Source: Glossina fuscipes (taxonomy: Eukaryota; Arthropoda; Insecta; Diptera; Glossinidae). Taken from it: a stretch of DNA of 64,000 bases. The DNA lies in contig NW_023998422.1 of assembly GCF_014805625.2 (NCBI RefSeq), positions 3,376,835 through 3,440,834 on the forward strand. Direction: 5' to 3'. Shown piece after piece: positions 19,324 through 33,306 of the stretch. Position numbers and translations under genes: made by a program. Below the pieces are notes generated by a model that worked only from the letters and a program-made list of their open reading frames with translations, was not told the DNA's origin and ran no database searches. Within the stretch, counting starts at the first letter, position 1. Every line of letters begins with the position of its first letter.

Positions 19324-21378
19324 GTAAGTTCAAGCAGATTTATTCTTGAGATACGATTATTGTTTTTTTTTTTTAACGATTTGCGATCCTAACTTACAAC
19401 GGATGGGTTTTTCAAACGGACGCCGCCAAATGGTAGAAATGGATGAGTTATATTAGAGATGAAAGGATCTTCATCTGTTTGCATTACTTGGATGTATGAT
19501 GCTTTCTCTTTCCGTTTCTGGAATGTCGTGCAGCTTTAATTGTCGTCAAACGCTTACAAAATTTAACCCTTTCTTTAGTGCAATCCAGTAATTGATTAAG
19601 AAAGAAAGAAAGAGGAAACATTTGATTGATTGGATTCATTGATTACTTCGGAAGATGAGTTGTTTTTCCGCCGAAGAATACATGAATAAATTTTCCGCAT
19701 ACATTGCTGTATTTATCAAACTACGTAAACAAAAGAATCATATGCAATAAATCGCATTGTTTGCACACGTCCATGCGTACGTAACCGTGTCAGCAACCTG
19801 TCGTTTGAATGGAAAGAAAAAAAAAAAAAAAACAAGAGTAAAGCGTGGATATTTGATATGTTAAATCAAAAAAATTCTATTTAGCTCTTCCATCTTCAAT
19901 TTGTATACATATATGCCTGTGCTCCAGCTATGATTATGATAGCTATTTAAACTTGTTGAACTCCTTGAACTCCTTTTTTGCATTGCATAGAAACAAATTA
20001 CTTCTAATTTCTTAGCTAATGAGTTTATAAAATAACAAATTGAAAAAATCGGCTTTACATTGCTTCGAATGAAGATTATGTTTACCTGCACAAATATAAT
20101 ACAAATGCATTTCGAAAATGCATACATTCGTATATACGTTTAAAACATTGGCTCCCTTGCATACCGTTGAGCGCCATCTTTAATTATTATGTGTGGCATT
20201 CATTTCAAAAAAAACGAAAAAAAAAAAGAAGAAACAACCGAACGAAACCAACGTACATGCACAGAGAAGCTAAACAAAAATTCAAATCATTCGTTAAGAA
20301 CTCATAGACAACAACGGACGGGATTGAACGGAACGGATAGGTCTCGGATAGTAGAGTGCGAATAGTTCGGGCGCGAATGTATTTTCTATGCTTGCTTTGC
20401 TTGTTTGTGCGCGTTTTTGTTCAGAGAAACGATAAAGTAAGGTGTTTGTTTGAGAGCTTAAGCAGAGAAAAACGACGAAAAGAAGAAACTAGGCTTAAAG
20501 CATAAACCAAAAACAAAAAAAAAAGAATATAAACCAAACAAAAAATAAAAAAGAAAAAAAAAAAAGAAAATAAAGTCAAGAAAAGAGAAGTTTCAAGTGT
20601 CTTGTGTGACTCAATGATATTACTTAAGAAAATTAAATGATCTTTTCTGGACGCGAGAAAGAGAGCAAAGATCTCTGCTTGAAATAAGAAAAATAACTAA
20701 CTTCTTACGAGCTTTTTTTTTGCTGTTATTGTTGTTGTTCGTATTGAGCATCTCCAGACACTCGTCGTCGAGACCGTATCTGTATTTGACGAAAGGAAGA
20801 AAGTCAGAGGTATTATTATATGGTGTGCATAGTTGATGAGAAAGCGTTTTAAGATCAAGTTGTTGTGGATTTTATAAGAATAAAAATATATATGTAAACG
20901 GAAGATGTCTTTATTATATTATACTATTAAGTTGATTTAAAAAAAAAAAACGAAACGGCAAGAGCAAAAAAAAAAAAAAAAAAAAATTAAACACAAAAGA
21001 ACAAATAATTAAAGTAAAAATATTTAGAAAAAATTTAAATCGCAAACAGTATAAGCTTAGGGTGTGGTACACTTTTTATATATATATATATATATATAGT
21101 TATATGCATATAGGTATTGTTCTATATACACATATAAATATATATATATATATATATAAATCTTGAATAAATTTGTATAATCTTTAGATCTCTACATTCC
21201 CTAGATATAGAAATAGTGTCGCTATTAATTATTAACGAGTGCATATTGAGTGTGTATCATCAATCATCATCATTATCGTTCTCATCATTGAAAAGAAAAC
21301 AAATCAAAACGTCGTTGCTCACTATTCGTTAAAATAATTGCAATTAATAGAAACTGTAGATCATTTAACGGTACAAAC
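19324..21378 (+). other. Lachesin 5' flank and probable 5' UTR
   Basis: Low-complexity DNA with many A and T runs and (TA)n tracts at about 21078-21098 and 21137-21159. No coding sequence is supported. The open frame at 19861-20127 (minus) is AT-rich noise. The Lac leader and promoter probably lie here, but no TATA or initiator could be chosen with confidence. Confidence 0.4.
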
Positions 21379-21931
21379 ATGAACGTATCCATTAGTAGCA
21401 ATATAAATTTGTGGTATACCGCGTGTATCCTATTGTTGAGCTTTTTGGCTAATAAAAGTACACATGCGCAGCGAACACCAACAATATCATATATATCGCA
21501 AGAGCAGATTAAGGATATTGGCGGCACTGTAGAATTCGAATGTTCCGTACAATATGCGAAAGAGTATTCAGTTCAATGGACCAAAACTGATGGTGAACCT
21601 GTTTTCTTATCATCCGGCTCAACATTAGTTATGAGAGATTCACGTTTCGCATTACGTTATGAACCTAGCGCTTCCACGTACAGACTGCAAATTAAGGACA
21701 TTCAGGAAACTGATGCCGGCACTTATACATGCCAAGTGGTTATATCAGTGGTAAATAAAGTTAGTGCAAATGTGAAATTATCTGTACGTCGTCCACCGGT
21801 TATCTCTGATAATTCAACGCAATCGTTAGTGGCTAGCGAAGGTAGTGAAGTACAAATGGAATGCTATGCCAGTGGTTATCCCACGCCAACTATTACCTGG
21901 CGTCGTGAGAATAACGCCATTTTACCAACAG
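21379..21931 (+). CDS. Lac: Lachesin, first coding exon (5' partial gene)
   Basis: The start ATG at 21379 has a good fly context (acaaacATG). Residues 1-31 form a signal peptide (hydrophobic IL/LL core, then THAQ). Ig domain 1 has Cys55, Trp67 and DAGTYTC ending at Cys118. Ig domain 2 starts near 138 (RRPPVISDNSTQSLVASEGS), with Cys162 and Trp174. The exon ends in phase 1 at CCAACAG|GTAATT after about 184 of an expected 360 residues, inside domain 2. The rest of domain 2, domain 3 and the GPI-anchor signal are missing from the window. In Drosophila, Lachesin is a GPI-anchored homophilic adhesion protein of septate junctions needed for tracheal tube size and blood-brain barrier integrity. It matches Drosophila Lac closely, including RRENNAILPT at the exon end. 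Confidence 0.95.
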
Positions 21932-23569
21932 GTAATTACATATAAATAGATAGCATTTTCATGAATTTTTCATTTACTCATATCAATACATACATACATA
22001 TTATATATATTGTGTTCGAGCAACCACCGGACCTGTGTTCAAAATGAACTAGGTATTAAGTAGAAGGGCTTAATGACAAGTTTCTTTTTTTTATAGTGCG
22101 TTTTTAAATAAATAGTGGAAAATATTACATATGTGTACACATTTAATATGCATAAGTATTTGTTGAGTCACCCACTGTGACCAAACTAAAAAATAACAGT
22201 CATATAATCCAACCAAGCAGAAAACAAAAAAAAAAAAAATAATGAAATAAAAACGAGAGGCTAAACAAGTTTCGTGACTCCCGCTTATTCTCATTTTCTA
22301 CGTTTACCTTTTCTCGTCTCTTTCTTTGTTGCAGTAAACCTGAATATTCGCTACAAACTTGGCTTACATTCAATTATTTGTTATTGATTGCGCATAAAAC
22401 AAAGACAAGTGAGAAAATATTATTACAAGCGAAGAATTAAAACGACCTCTAAACACCCGTCATCCATTACCTAATTGAAAGAAATCTATTGCTAAGCACA
22501 GTTAGACGGAAAAAGTATTTATTAAATTAATATAATATTTGTTTAGGTGAACAGACTAGGCCCGTTAACAATAAGACCTATATATCCAGTAAGTTGACGA
22601 ATTTTTAATATAAATTGATTTTTTGAGTTTGTAGTTGATAGCAGCGGCTAAGATGATTTTTTCAGGAAAAATTGGTGATGCAGGTCTCTTTTATTAGGCG
22701 ACAGGAAGATGAAAAAATCGTCAATTCCGGATTTATTCCCTAAAAATTGATCAAAAGGTTTGCCTGCATTTAATGTTAATTATATAGCGAGATAATAAAA
22801 GCAAGTAATAGATAAAAGCGAATCAAATTGAATTAAAAGGAAAAATCAGCAGATTTGACAAAGAAAGTCAACTGTTCGAGATGAACATAATTGCCAGCAT
22901 GAAGAACTGCCAAAAGGTTATTGTAATGCGGAAAATGGAAAAATGCTGTCTATTGTTGTCAAATATCCTGCATTTGACAACTACGTGCTCAGCTGATAGC
23001 GCTGTGCTGCATTCCGCACGAGCGTCAGACGGAATTGCTCGGATCTCTTTTAAGTAGATGTTACGTGCGTATGATTGCTCGTGAATTTGTGGAGTATTTT
23101 AATTTCCCATGTGGAAAATTTGGCATCGGACTGGGGTTCAAATGTCGTGAAGAGAAGAATATTACAAAAGAAACGATCACTTTTGAGCTCGCACTATTTC
23201 ATCCTTCCATTGCTGTGTGATATTTGTCCGAATTAGCCGAAAAGCATCAACGGGGGGCATATTTGATAGAAAGCGTTGTATCATCATATCGAACTTCCCC
23301 TGCGTCTATAGCAGCCTTTTCATTTAAGCTAAAACCATAGGGTTTCAGTAGCCACATCCATCAATAAGCGGATCAATTAAAATGTTATAGATTTTAAAAA
23401 CATCCATGTTGTGCGGATCTTTGTTTTTGATTGATACAGTGGCCGATTTTCTCTCAGCAAAGACAACAAATTTTTTATTGTTCTTCGATTTGGCCAAAAA
23501 AAGCGTTGCTTACAATTTACAGCTGTTTTAGTCATACTACGTTCCCAACATGATGGATGATGGAAACAT

Positions 23570-24140
23570 TTGAATCAGAATCAGCATTGGTTTAAAAGAC
23601 GTTAAGGTGATTCTAGTCTGTCGAGAAAATAAATCTGTAGATGGTTTGCTACGGATACAGACGATGCTGAACGCTCTGATTGCATAAAATCGACAGCAGT
23701 TGTTCCGATAAACATGTCGAAAAAATAGTTTTGGAGGACTATAAAGTGAAATTGCTAAAGATAGTTGACATCTAAATCTAAAAGCAGGATATTCACTATT
23801 TTCCTTGAGCATTTGTCCATGGAAAAGTTCTGTTCAAACTCGGATTCGCCTTTGCTTACTTTTCATGCTGTTAGTATGTAGGTGAACCATACCATGCGGT
23901 ATGGGATAATGGATGAAACGTGGATTCATCACAACACTTCAGAGTCAAATCGTTAGTCAGGCGAGTGGGAGAGGAACCAGCAAGAAGCCTTCTAAAGCGA
24001 TCAAAAGAATTATGTCACTAAAGAAATTATGTTACTAAATGTCATGAAATTTTGGCGGGTACCGGCTAAAATTTGGTACTACTAAGGAGTCGTGGGCTTA
24101 TCGATACTGTTGTCACTTCTGTGTCAGACCAGAGAATTAT
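23570..24140 (+). mobile_element. Decayed mariner transposase
   Basis: Mariner-like pieces occur in order in several frames: a WFKR-like piece near 23590, VLEDYKVKLLKIVDI near 23735, KVLFKLGF near 23825, and the diagnostic DETWIHHNTSES near 23912-23950, followed by GEWEEP. The DETWIH block includes the first catalytic Asp of the D,D34D triad. Many stops and shifts make it a relic. TIRs were not identified. Confidence 0.65.
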
Positions 24141-25349
24141 TGAGTGATTTTTTTACTTTCCACGGAAAAAGATTTTTCGCCCTCAAATTAGCTCCAGTTT
24201 CTGAATTGAAGTTCGCCTGAGTTGGAGTTTGAATTATCTAAACAACTTGCAACATCTTAAGCAGATGTTTGCCTTTAGGCTTTATGTCTTCATAATGTTC
24301 ACATGCAAAGGCGAAGATCACTTTCTTTGCCATTATCCATTTTACGTATACTTTGCCAGTTCTTATAACACTCGTCAACACAACGTCAATAAAAGACCTG
24401 CAGTTTTTGATGAGGAAGTAAGAACAAGATTACAAATGTTGCGTTAAATTTATGTAATTATTATGCTGTAAGATAAACGTAAAGAAGGCCATCACAGCAA
24501 TAATTTACTGATAATATTGGATTTATAATAGCAATTTCTCGTGCAGGCCATATGTTCCGAAGTCCAGAAAACCAAAATTCTAATATCAAAAAGTCATCCA
24601 CAAGCAATGTGTTCCCCACATTTTGTATTTAAATGCTTTTTATAAGTGATGAAAGGTTATTCAAAAAAAAAAAAAAAATTGAAAACAGGTTTATACGCTT
24701 CTAGATTATTATGATTTTCTCATAGGTCTTTAGGTTATTTCGCGGAAGGTATGGACATCTTACTGACATGTATAGCATGTATATGGGGTATGTGACAAGA
24801 TCTCTTATGTAAATCGATTTTTAAAAAGGTATTTTCCTTGCACCTTTGTTACCACATTAAACCCGTCTAGATTTTCCTGATCGTTGATCGTTAACCTTGA
24901 TGAATGAAGGGAATTTCTCCCGTCACGGCCAGGCTACAATAGCCATATGTTAAAATTAAAATAATAAATCGTTCCGGTAACCATTTTGCTTGCTCTCTAA
25001 GGTACATGAAACCTGATCTTATTTTTGTAAAGCTGTTACCCTTTGAAAATTGATGGTTGACATGAATTTTCTCAGTTTCGTGGCCGTCATAGATCCATAT
25101 ATATGTTCATTAACCGAAAATAAGCAAAATTTTCATACATTTTGATCGATAGTTTACATTCTTCAGCAGATTTTAATTATCGAAAAGTCTCTTAAGGAAG
25201 ATCATCTCTCTAATCATCTGTGCCGATACGATCGATCATTTCGGACTTGAATTAAAATTTTGTTTTTTTTATTTGCTTGCTTTTCTACCTGCAGAGGATT
25301 TAGTTTTTTAGTTACATTGTCCGTTTGTTTTATTAGACGCTATACTACT

Positions 25350-25745
25350 TGTTGTACAAGGCTATATTAAGTTTGTTCAAATGTATGTAACACTCAGAAG
25401 AAGTTAGACCCAACTTTTATACTTACCGTCGATTCGGAATTACATTCGCAACTAGACTAGATTTTGAATTGATTTTGTCTGTCCGTCTGCAGTCAAACTA
25501 CAGGTCGCAGGGATCGAATCACTTGTTCGATCACTTTCCATATAATGTTTCATTTTGAGGAACTTGAAATAGTTCAGCTGGCTTGTCTGTCTATCCATCC
25601 TCTACTTAACCAGCTACGGGTTGCAAATTTTGGAGATATTTTAATGAAATTTGATAAACTCATATGCTGTGATCGGACCACTTACCATATGAAGTCCTAT
25701 TTTGAAAAGTAGTCCTATGAAATGGCGTTGACCTGATTGAGCAGC
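25350..25745 (+). repeat. (GTCY)n-type interspersed repeat, two partial copies
   Basis: Block order: gtatgtaacactcagaagaa, a cgattcggaat core, tctgtccgtctgc, then ctacaggtcgcaggga. A second partial copy follows (ctgtctgtctatccatcc, acgggttgcaaattttggag, tgatgaaatttg-like). It belongs to the same family as 37300, 44315, 55140 and 59790. Confidence 0.65.
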
Positions 25746-26964
25746 GATGTTAAGCGAAGTAGCGCAGAGTATTTAATATATTGCCCATACATATGTATAT
25801 TTAAGAGTAAAAAGGATTCAGCTTTTCTAGTTACATTTTCCATTTGCTTTCATTTCATGCTCTAGAGCAGCTTTTCATCACATATACAAAATGTTATTCC
25901 TCTTCGATACCCTTATCTGTGTAAAGTAGAAAGTTTTTTGAAAAACTCTTTCATAGTATTATTTTCCCCACTAAATAGCACTGATTACGGTAGTGGCAAA
26001 AAATTTCAAGTATTTTTTTCCAATATTGTGCGTGATTTGCTTAAAACACCGTAAAATATGCCGTATAAACAAATTTCAATTTTAAGTGAAATTGATTCTA
26101 AAGAATTTTGCAACACCCTCAACTTTATGTTATATGCTAATGGGTTCGAATGAATGACTCGCTGAATGCTAAATGAATTTTAAAAAGAGGGCTTCGGCCA
26201 CTATCCTCACACTACGCGCTGCTTGCATGCATAATGTCTAATTTTTATGCAAGAGTGACGATAAGAGTACTTTTGAAAATTGCTTATTAGATGTGTTAAA
26301 AAGAAATTTAATTAAATTAAATGTTTTTTCCTTTTTTTTTTTTTAACACTTGCGCCATATCCACATACACATGCACATATGTGTGTGTTTATTTAGCAGA
26401 AATGAAAAATCAGTCAACTAAACGGAATAGTCTGATATTAAAAATTATTATTAAATTGAATTGAATAATAAGAGAGAGGATTAGTTAAAAATGTATGATA
26501 TGAAAATATTAAAATTATTTCAAATATATATATATATATTTTATTTTTCAACTGCGTTCATTCATTTGTGCCCGAAATATCAAAATGTGATTTATATAAA
26601 TTTCTGTGATTTTGCGTAAAATTTTTTTCAACCAATTAACCTTGTGCTGAGGGGTTCCGGGAATGCACTGAGTATCAAATTTATTCATGTATTCATCATA
26701 AACTTGTTTTTTTTTTTTTTTTTTTACAAAAGACTTAACTGATAAATGACTCTGCAAACGTTTACATTTTTCAAAGCAAGAACACTGTGCAACAGCGAAA
26801 AATTGCGTTATATTCCCACTCAGTTTCTATGAAGCAGATGAAAAATGATTGAACAAATGAAAATTTATTCATTGAAGTGACTTTTTTTTGTTTTTTTTGA
26901 AAGTTCATAGTCAATAATTATTAATTATGCCATACATCATTTGTGGTACAATGGTCCTTTAAGG

Positions 26965-27200
26965 AAGGACTTTGAGATGGATCTATCTTTTATTAAACAA
27001 GTCGATTCAGAATCACTTTCTGGTGGGAAACATACTCCCTTTAAGTCTGTATGTCCTTCTGCCCAACTTGCATTCTTGTGTGCAACATACAGGTCGCAGT
27101 TTCTCTATAGGAATTTTGATGAAATGCGATGCAAGGGTGCAACTTAAGTGAAAATCGTTTAAATCGGACAAACCTTTTCGACCATTTCCCATATAACAAA
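26965..27200 (+). repeat. (GTCY)n-type interspersed repeat copy
   Basis: Blocks: tcttttattaaacaagtcga, ttcagaatcactttctg, a decayed gtctgtatgtccttc tract, acaggtcgcagt and attttgatgaaatg. The open frames on both strands here lie inside the repeat. Confidence 0.65.
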
Positions 27201-28149
27201 TTATTTTTACTTGAGCCTTGGTGCGTTCTTATTACCATCCTATACATTTCAATGTTCATTCAAAAATCGAAGTAACCTACGTGTGTCGCAGTCTTTCTAA
27301 ATCCACTGCAAATGCCCAAATAGTATGTGTTTACAAAAAATAATTTGTTTATCTCGATTCTATACACAAACATCACTCCGTGTTTTTTTTTTTTTTGTCA
27401 AAGGTAAGTTTTTTGTCAAAGGCAATTTTTTTTCAAGAGAATTAAAAATTCCTGACTAAGATAAATATTTAAAAGTAAAATTATAATATAGTTGCGAAGT
27501 TTATTGTTGCCATTGAAAAAAAATATATATATAATTTTTTTTTTTGTAGACCAGTGTTATTTTACGGCTCATAGATCGCTTGAATTTAAATCCTTGCTGC
27601 TAGTGCCGTTGATAATATTTTTGTTTTCTATGTTTTGCTTTATACGCGTTGGTGTACTTTTCATGCATTTTAATTACTTTTCAAAGAATCGAATAAACAT
27701 GTAAAAGAGCATTGTAGCTTAGATTGAAACATGTAAATACTTTCCTAATAGTTTCAGCATTTAAAGGTTTTATCAAAATTCTCCGAGCGTAAATTATATT
27801 TTGGAAATTTGAAAATTTCTCTTTCTATTTAGCAAAGGCATGTTGGACATTTCTGCCAGCATTTGCTAAAGACTAACTGGCACAGAGCTGATATAAAGGA
27901 ATTATTTTTCTTTACCGGTAACACTAAATGGTACGCATCAATTTTATATTCGAAGAGAGGCTCTAAACCGATCCCGTTTCTTGGTAAAACTTCAAACGTT
28001 TCCCGTATTCGATTACCTTTTTTTAACACTAGATAAATTTTTGAGTAGAACAAGCAAGATTGCTTAGATACTTTTATATAAATTCGAAGGAGAAACTCTC
28101 AGATCGGAGGGGATATGCAAACGTCAACAGAGTCTAACCTTAGCAAAAT

Positions 28150-28400
28150 TCTGAAAATGAAATTATGATTTCTTATATGGGATGTGGTCGTAAAAATGGT
28201 TCGATCCAAACTTGTTCGGCCAAATAACGTCAGTGTAGCAAATCTCATCGAAATATCTCAAAACCTACGACCTGCAATTTGAATACGAGGAAATAAGACG
28301 GACAGAGGGACAAACGAGCTGAAATCGATTCAGAAAGTGGCTCTGTCAAGTCTTTCTGGGTTGCTTCATCCGTCCGCATAACCTTAATATATCCTGCTCC
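28150..28400 (-). repeat. (GTCY)n-type interspersed repeat copy, inverted
   Basis: Reverse-orientation blocks: atggttcgatccaa, tcatcgaaatatctcaaaac, agacggacagagggac, gaaatcgattcagaaagtgg. It is the inverse of the copies at 26965 and 37300. Confidence 0.65.
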
Positions 28401-29279
28401 ACAAGCCGTACAGTGTGTAAAAAGCAATTGCGGGGAAGAAAATGGTAAATCAAAATCCTGCGATGCTTATAGAAAGCCAAGGCCTGCATAGCCACGAAAC
28501 GAATTGTATGATGGATGCAATGCAAATGGGAGGTAGAATAAAAATGTATTTCAAATTCTTTGCTTGAAATGTTGAAATCGTGTTTCTCGAAACAATGTTT
28601 GGCTTGAAATTTTCGCGTCCCTTTACATACACCTATATAAGTATATATAAATACATATTGGTATATAAAATATTATTAATATACATCTAGAGAAGTTAGC
28701 CTACTTTTAGCGAGGGCAAGGTGATACTCTATCCTTTATGACCTTATGATCTTTGTATCGATTAATGGTAATAGTAAGGTCATAGTGTATGCAAAGCCTG
28801 TGTCGTACCAGTTGGTTAACTACCAGCCAACCATATAACTAGATATGAAAGCAAAGACAAAAAAGACAAGGACAGCAGATGTGTTATGAAATTGTAGTTG
28901 ATACGACATGTGAATCATATTTTCGGCCAATAGATGTACTTTATACAATCAACTTAGACATTGTGACATTTCGATTATATGGTCGTCTTTCGTTTTTCAT
29001 TTGAGAGTTCATGTACATGCTTGCGAGAAGGCCAGATAGTGTTGGAAGCAGTTTTATTTTTAATAATAGTTATCGAAGAAGATGACATGTGCTGCGTTTA
29101 GTGCTTTTGTAATATGGACATCCTTCTGTCGGAATGTTAAGAATATTTTCAATTGCTTACGCACACCATCGAGACATGGAAATATATCGTAATGATATCC
29201 ATCACCTAAGGATGAGGGGGGATTTTCATTTAGTAAAGATCTCTGCAACGTCCGAAAAGAGACTTCGGGGACCAGACAA

Positions 29280-29785
29280 ATCGATATATTCTTGATCAAA
29301 TTCTAAATCGATTTAAACTTATCCATCTAACTGTCTGTCCGTGTAACATTCTCCTGCCGGTTGCACCTCTCTGGCTTAAAATTTTGCACAAAAAATTTCA
29401 AAGTTCTTGCACGCAGGTGGGTATTGAATTTGAGCCAAGTCGGTCAAAGGACACAACGTTAGTACAACATAATCTGAAACAACCTCTTTTTTTAAAAAGA
29501 AAAACAATTTGATTTTTTGTTCGTTATTTATAAACCGCAGCAGATGCATTCATATTCTGTGCGTGGCCATGCAGCACCTGTAGAAAGTAAATGGTAAAAA
29601 TCGGTCACGCTTACTCAATATTATAGAGTATTGAGATTTAGTTCTTATATCAAAACGTTTATGGCACCCAGAAAGGAGCTGCATAGACCGAACAAAGTCT
29701 TCTTATCATTGATTAACATTAAGCGGTGACGGGATATAAAAGGCTCGGTCACGGCCGAATATAATTTACTTACTTGTTATGTTAC
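29280..29785 (+). repeat. Second interspersed repeat family, body plus CGGTCACGGCCGAATATAAT tail
   Basis: This copy has aaatcgatttaaactt, ctgtctgtccgtgtaacatt, a segment with agccaagtcggtcaaaggac, and a 3' end gcggtgacgggatataaaag followed by CGGTCACGGCCGAATATAAT. The same ending recurs near 40940 and 59260, so this is a distinct family that also carries GTCY tracts. Confidence 0.6.
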
Positions 29786-30469
29786 CAACGTTTGGAAGCA
29801 TATATCAGGCACACTGTAAGGTATTCATCCACTGTTATTCTTAATTACAAGAATATTTAGAAATTATTTAACTGTAAACGGCTAAGTTTATGCGAACTTT
29901 ATCGTATATGAGGATAACAGCTAGAGTGTTGTAATGAGCTCGCATCGCTAAGTTGAATTTGGAGACCCATCTTGTTGCCACAAACCGATCGTTGGAATCA
30001 GAGATTTGGTCAAACACTTCAACTGACCGAACATGAAGCGTTTAGGAATTGCTGAGTTAACTTAAAAGTGGATCTGATCCATCCACTGTAGTATTAAAAG
30101 AATCGAGCGCCCTTAAAAAAGTGACGGAATCCTGAGCATTTATTTACTCTTCATGACATATGGCCTCGAATGGCGTGGTATCTAGGTCGTTCCTGTAAAA
30201 TGTTAGTAAAAAGTAATCCGTATTCCATAAGTGGCTTTTGGGAATTGCGAGCATTTACGAAGAATTCTTTTTCCATTTTCAGAACAAAAGTGGAAATTAA
30301 TATTGTGCATGTGTTGTAGTCTATGAGTGCAAAATAATAAACACAGAACGCAGAGATATTCGCGATATTTGTTGCATAGACCTGCGGGCGGGTTGAATCA
30401 ATTGCAAATTCTTCTCCAAATAGGTAGGCGTTCATTTTGGCTAATGGGAGAATGTTTGCCGCAGATACT

Positions 30470-30545
30470 ACACAGTTGGACACACGAGCTGATGGACAGA
30501 CGGACGTGCTTAAATCGATTCAGAATTTAATTTTGGTTAAGCCTA
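30470..30545 (-). repeat. Short (GTCY)n repeat fragment
   Basis: gatggacagacggacgtgct followed by taaatcgattcagaatttaa, the common core of the window's repeats. The overlapping open frames are artefacts. Confidence 0.55.
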
Positions 30546-31745
30546 TATGTTCTTGGTGTGGTCATGTTTTCACGTGGAGAGTATAAAAACAAGAGAGAGA
30601 GAGTATAAGAACAACCTTTTCCAACTCACCCAGCGAAAGCTTGGTTTATTTTTTGAGCTGAGTTTATGACTGATGCATCCCTTTTCGGAAATGCATCCGC
30701 TTGAAGTGTGGGTGGATGGGTGAGGGGATGTGATATCACCAAACATTTTTTGACTTCGTATTGCGGCTGGAGATGAAATTTATTAGCAAGGATCGTGAAA
30801 CAATCGTTCGAGTCCGTCTGTTAAAAGACCTAAATCTAAATTATTTAACCTTTGTGAAAATCTAGAGGCTTTAGCTGACCATACATATAAATTTTTTATT
30901 TTAGCGAGGACTTGCAACGAAGTCCGCTAATGTTTTGCGTCCTTTCGCTTTATAGAAATGCAGAATTCCGAACAAATTATATATAAAAGACTCTTAGGAT
31001 TTAATTAAAGCAATTTGCCCTTTAAGCTTCATTAAAATATCTCTGTTACATCATTTAAGAAAACTGTGGAAAATCATATCTTGTTTTCAATCTTATGAAA
31101 ATTTTTTTGTTTGCTTTTTAACTTGTAAGGATACGTCGTAGGTAGTGTGGGTAGTGTAGGTAGTGTTTTAGTAAATCCATTTAAGACAAATCTTTTTGCC
31201 TTTATGAGGACTTGGAGTCGTTAAAGCACTTCGGCAGGCAGCAAGGTTCATCGAGCATTAAAGAAAGCAAAAAAAAAAAAACAAACTTTTAATAAAAGCT
31301 TTAATCGTTTACAGCAGTTTTTCTCTCTTTCTCTTTCTTTTCTTTTTTGTTTTTATGCCGAAAATAAATGTTTGAAAAGTTTTTTTATATACAAAATATT
31401 AGAACTCGACAAAGAGGGGAGGTACGAGTCCTGCCACCCTTAGTGTTAACGTGGACGCGCACGTATTTGCGTACACATGCATAAGTATACATGTATTTTT
31501 AGTATTATTGTTATAGTGTTTTTGTATTGAATTTTTCTCAGTCGCTCAGTATGTTTGTTTACATTTATTTTCATTCTTTTTTTTTTTTCACACAATACTT
31601 AGTAACGGCCTAACATAGCTCGTTTCTTTTTCTTTTTTTCTTTTTTTTTTTTTGCATTTTTTGTGCCTTATTATAGGAATACCTTGTAATTTATATAAAC
31701 TGACAAACGTTCACATTTCAGTTGTTGTTTTTATTGTTGTTTCGC

Positions 31746-31754
31746 TTGTTGTTG

Positions 31755-31792
<38 letters not shown>

Positions 31793-32154
31793 GTTCTCAT
31801 GCCGCCATTATTTTAAGACTATTGTTTACAAGGAAACCGTAGAGAGACAAACTGGCTGAAAAGTAAAGGGACGAAATAAACATAAACGCCTTTCTAGCCT
31901 GAATTTTTCAATAATTTTCTGTACAAAGCAATACAATCCTTTTTGCTACGGATATGTTACGTCTGTACGTATATGTACATGTAGTTTTCTTATACGAAAG
32001 CGTTACACGTTTTATATACATATCTATGTACTTTCGTGTATTTTTCTTGTTTTTTTTTTTTTGTTGTTGTTTGAATTTTGTTTACATTAGTTGCAAATTG
32101 TTTGCATTTAGTCACGGCTGCCTCTTTATTTTCTAACCATTGCACTCTCACATG

Positions 32155-32193
<39 letters not shown>

Positions 32194-32483
32194 ATATGTA
32201 TCTGAACATGAATACATATAAACACACAAATACACACACACACACACATACACACAACACACAAATATGCCTCCCAACAAACATATTCGAATACTATTTT
32301 TTATTTCCTTTTGTTTTTGCTGTTTGTTATATTGTGTATCCCTTCAGTATATACAGCTTTGTGCACCTTTTCATTAAGACTCTACTCTACAGCGGACTTG
32401 TATACGCTGTCCTGTGTATGTGTTTGCTTGTCCGTACATGGTAGGATAAATGTTAGTAAATGCGTGCGTACGAATGTATATAG

Positions 32484-32518
<35 letters not shown>

Positions 32519-33306
32519 CCATTTGCTTGCTTGAGCACATTTTCAAGTTGCGGAAGCAAATTGCGCGTGCTAAAGTTGTCGAATCTTTGTCGTCTGCTAC
32601 GGTTACGGTTGCTGCTTAACAACTTTGAGAAGATTGTCATACATCTATGTTTATTTGCTTGCACATGTGTATGCGTTTCTGTGTGCTGTATGCTCATGTC
32701 TTTTTTTTTCTTGTTATTGCTTGTTTTTGTTTTTGTTTTGCTAGGTTGTGTTTGTTATAAACCGGGAGGGTTCGTTTGTTTATTCCTTTCCTTCCTTCCA
32801 CATATTACGTTACTCCGTACGGCGTATTTCCCCTCCCCGCCCTTCGCCACTGTTCGTCTAATGCTCGAGGATATGATGATTCTATGGCAAAATTATAGGT
32901 TTCACGAAATAAAGTGTGAAACTCTGCTCAGCATCCTTTTTGAAAGCCAAACAACAAGGCTTTTGATTTTGCATTTTGTTGATGTTTGTATTGTAGAATG
33001 AAACACATATATATATATATATTCATACATACTCATGCACATACACACTAATATATATACACATAATCTTTAAATACTTACACGTACATAAAATACAATA
33101 CCTACAACAGTAACAACAACAACAACAACAACAACAAGAACAATAACGACAATAGCAACACAATTTGATATGTTTGTTGGCCAGCCGTACGCTTTTGAAA
33201 TGAGTGCAGTCACACTGTTTTATTAATGCATGCTTAGTGTACATGTGTATATACGTTAATGGCTGTATGTATATATATATATATATGTGTATGTGTGTGT
33301 GTGTGT
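31746..33306. repeat. Microsatellite-rich tract
   Basis: (TTG/TTA)n at 31746-31793, (TA)n at 32157-32191, (CA)n at about 32224-32260, (TA)n at 32488-32515, (TA)n at about 33006-33020, (AAC)n at 33111-33136, and (TA)n then (TG)n at about 33268-33306. Several long open frames cross these tracts and translate as YIYIYI or HTHTHT, so they are not genes. Confidence 0.85.
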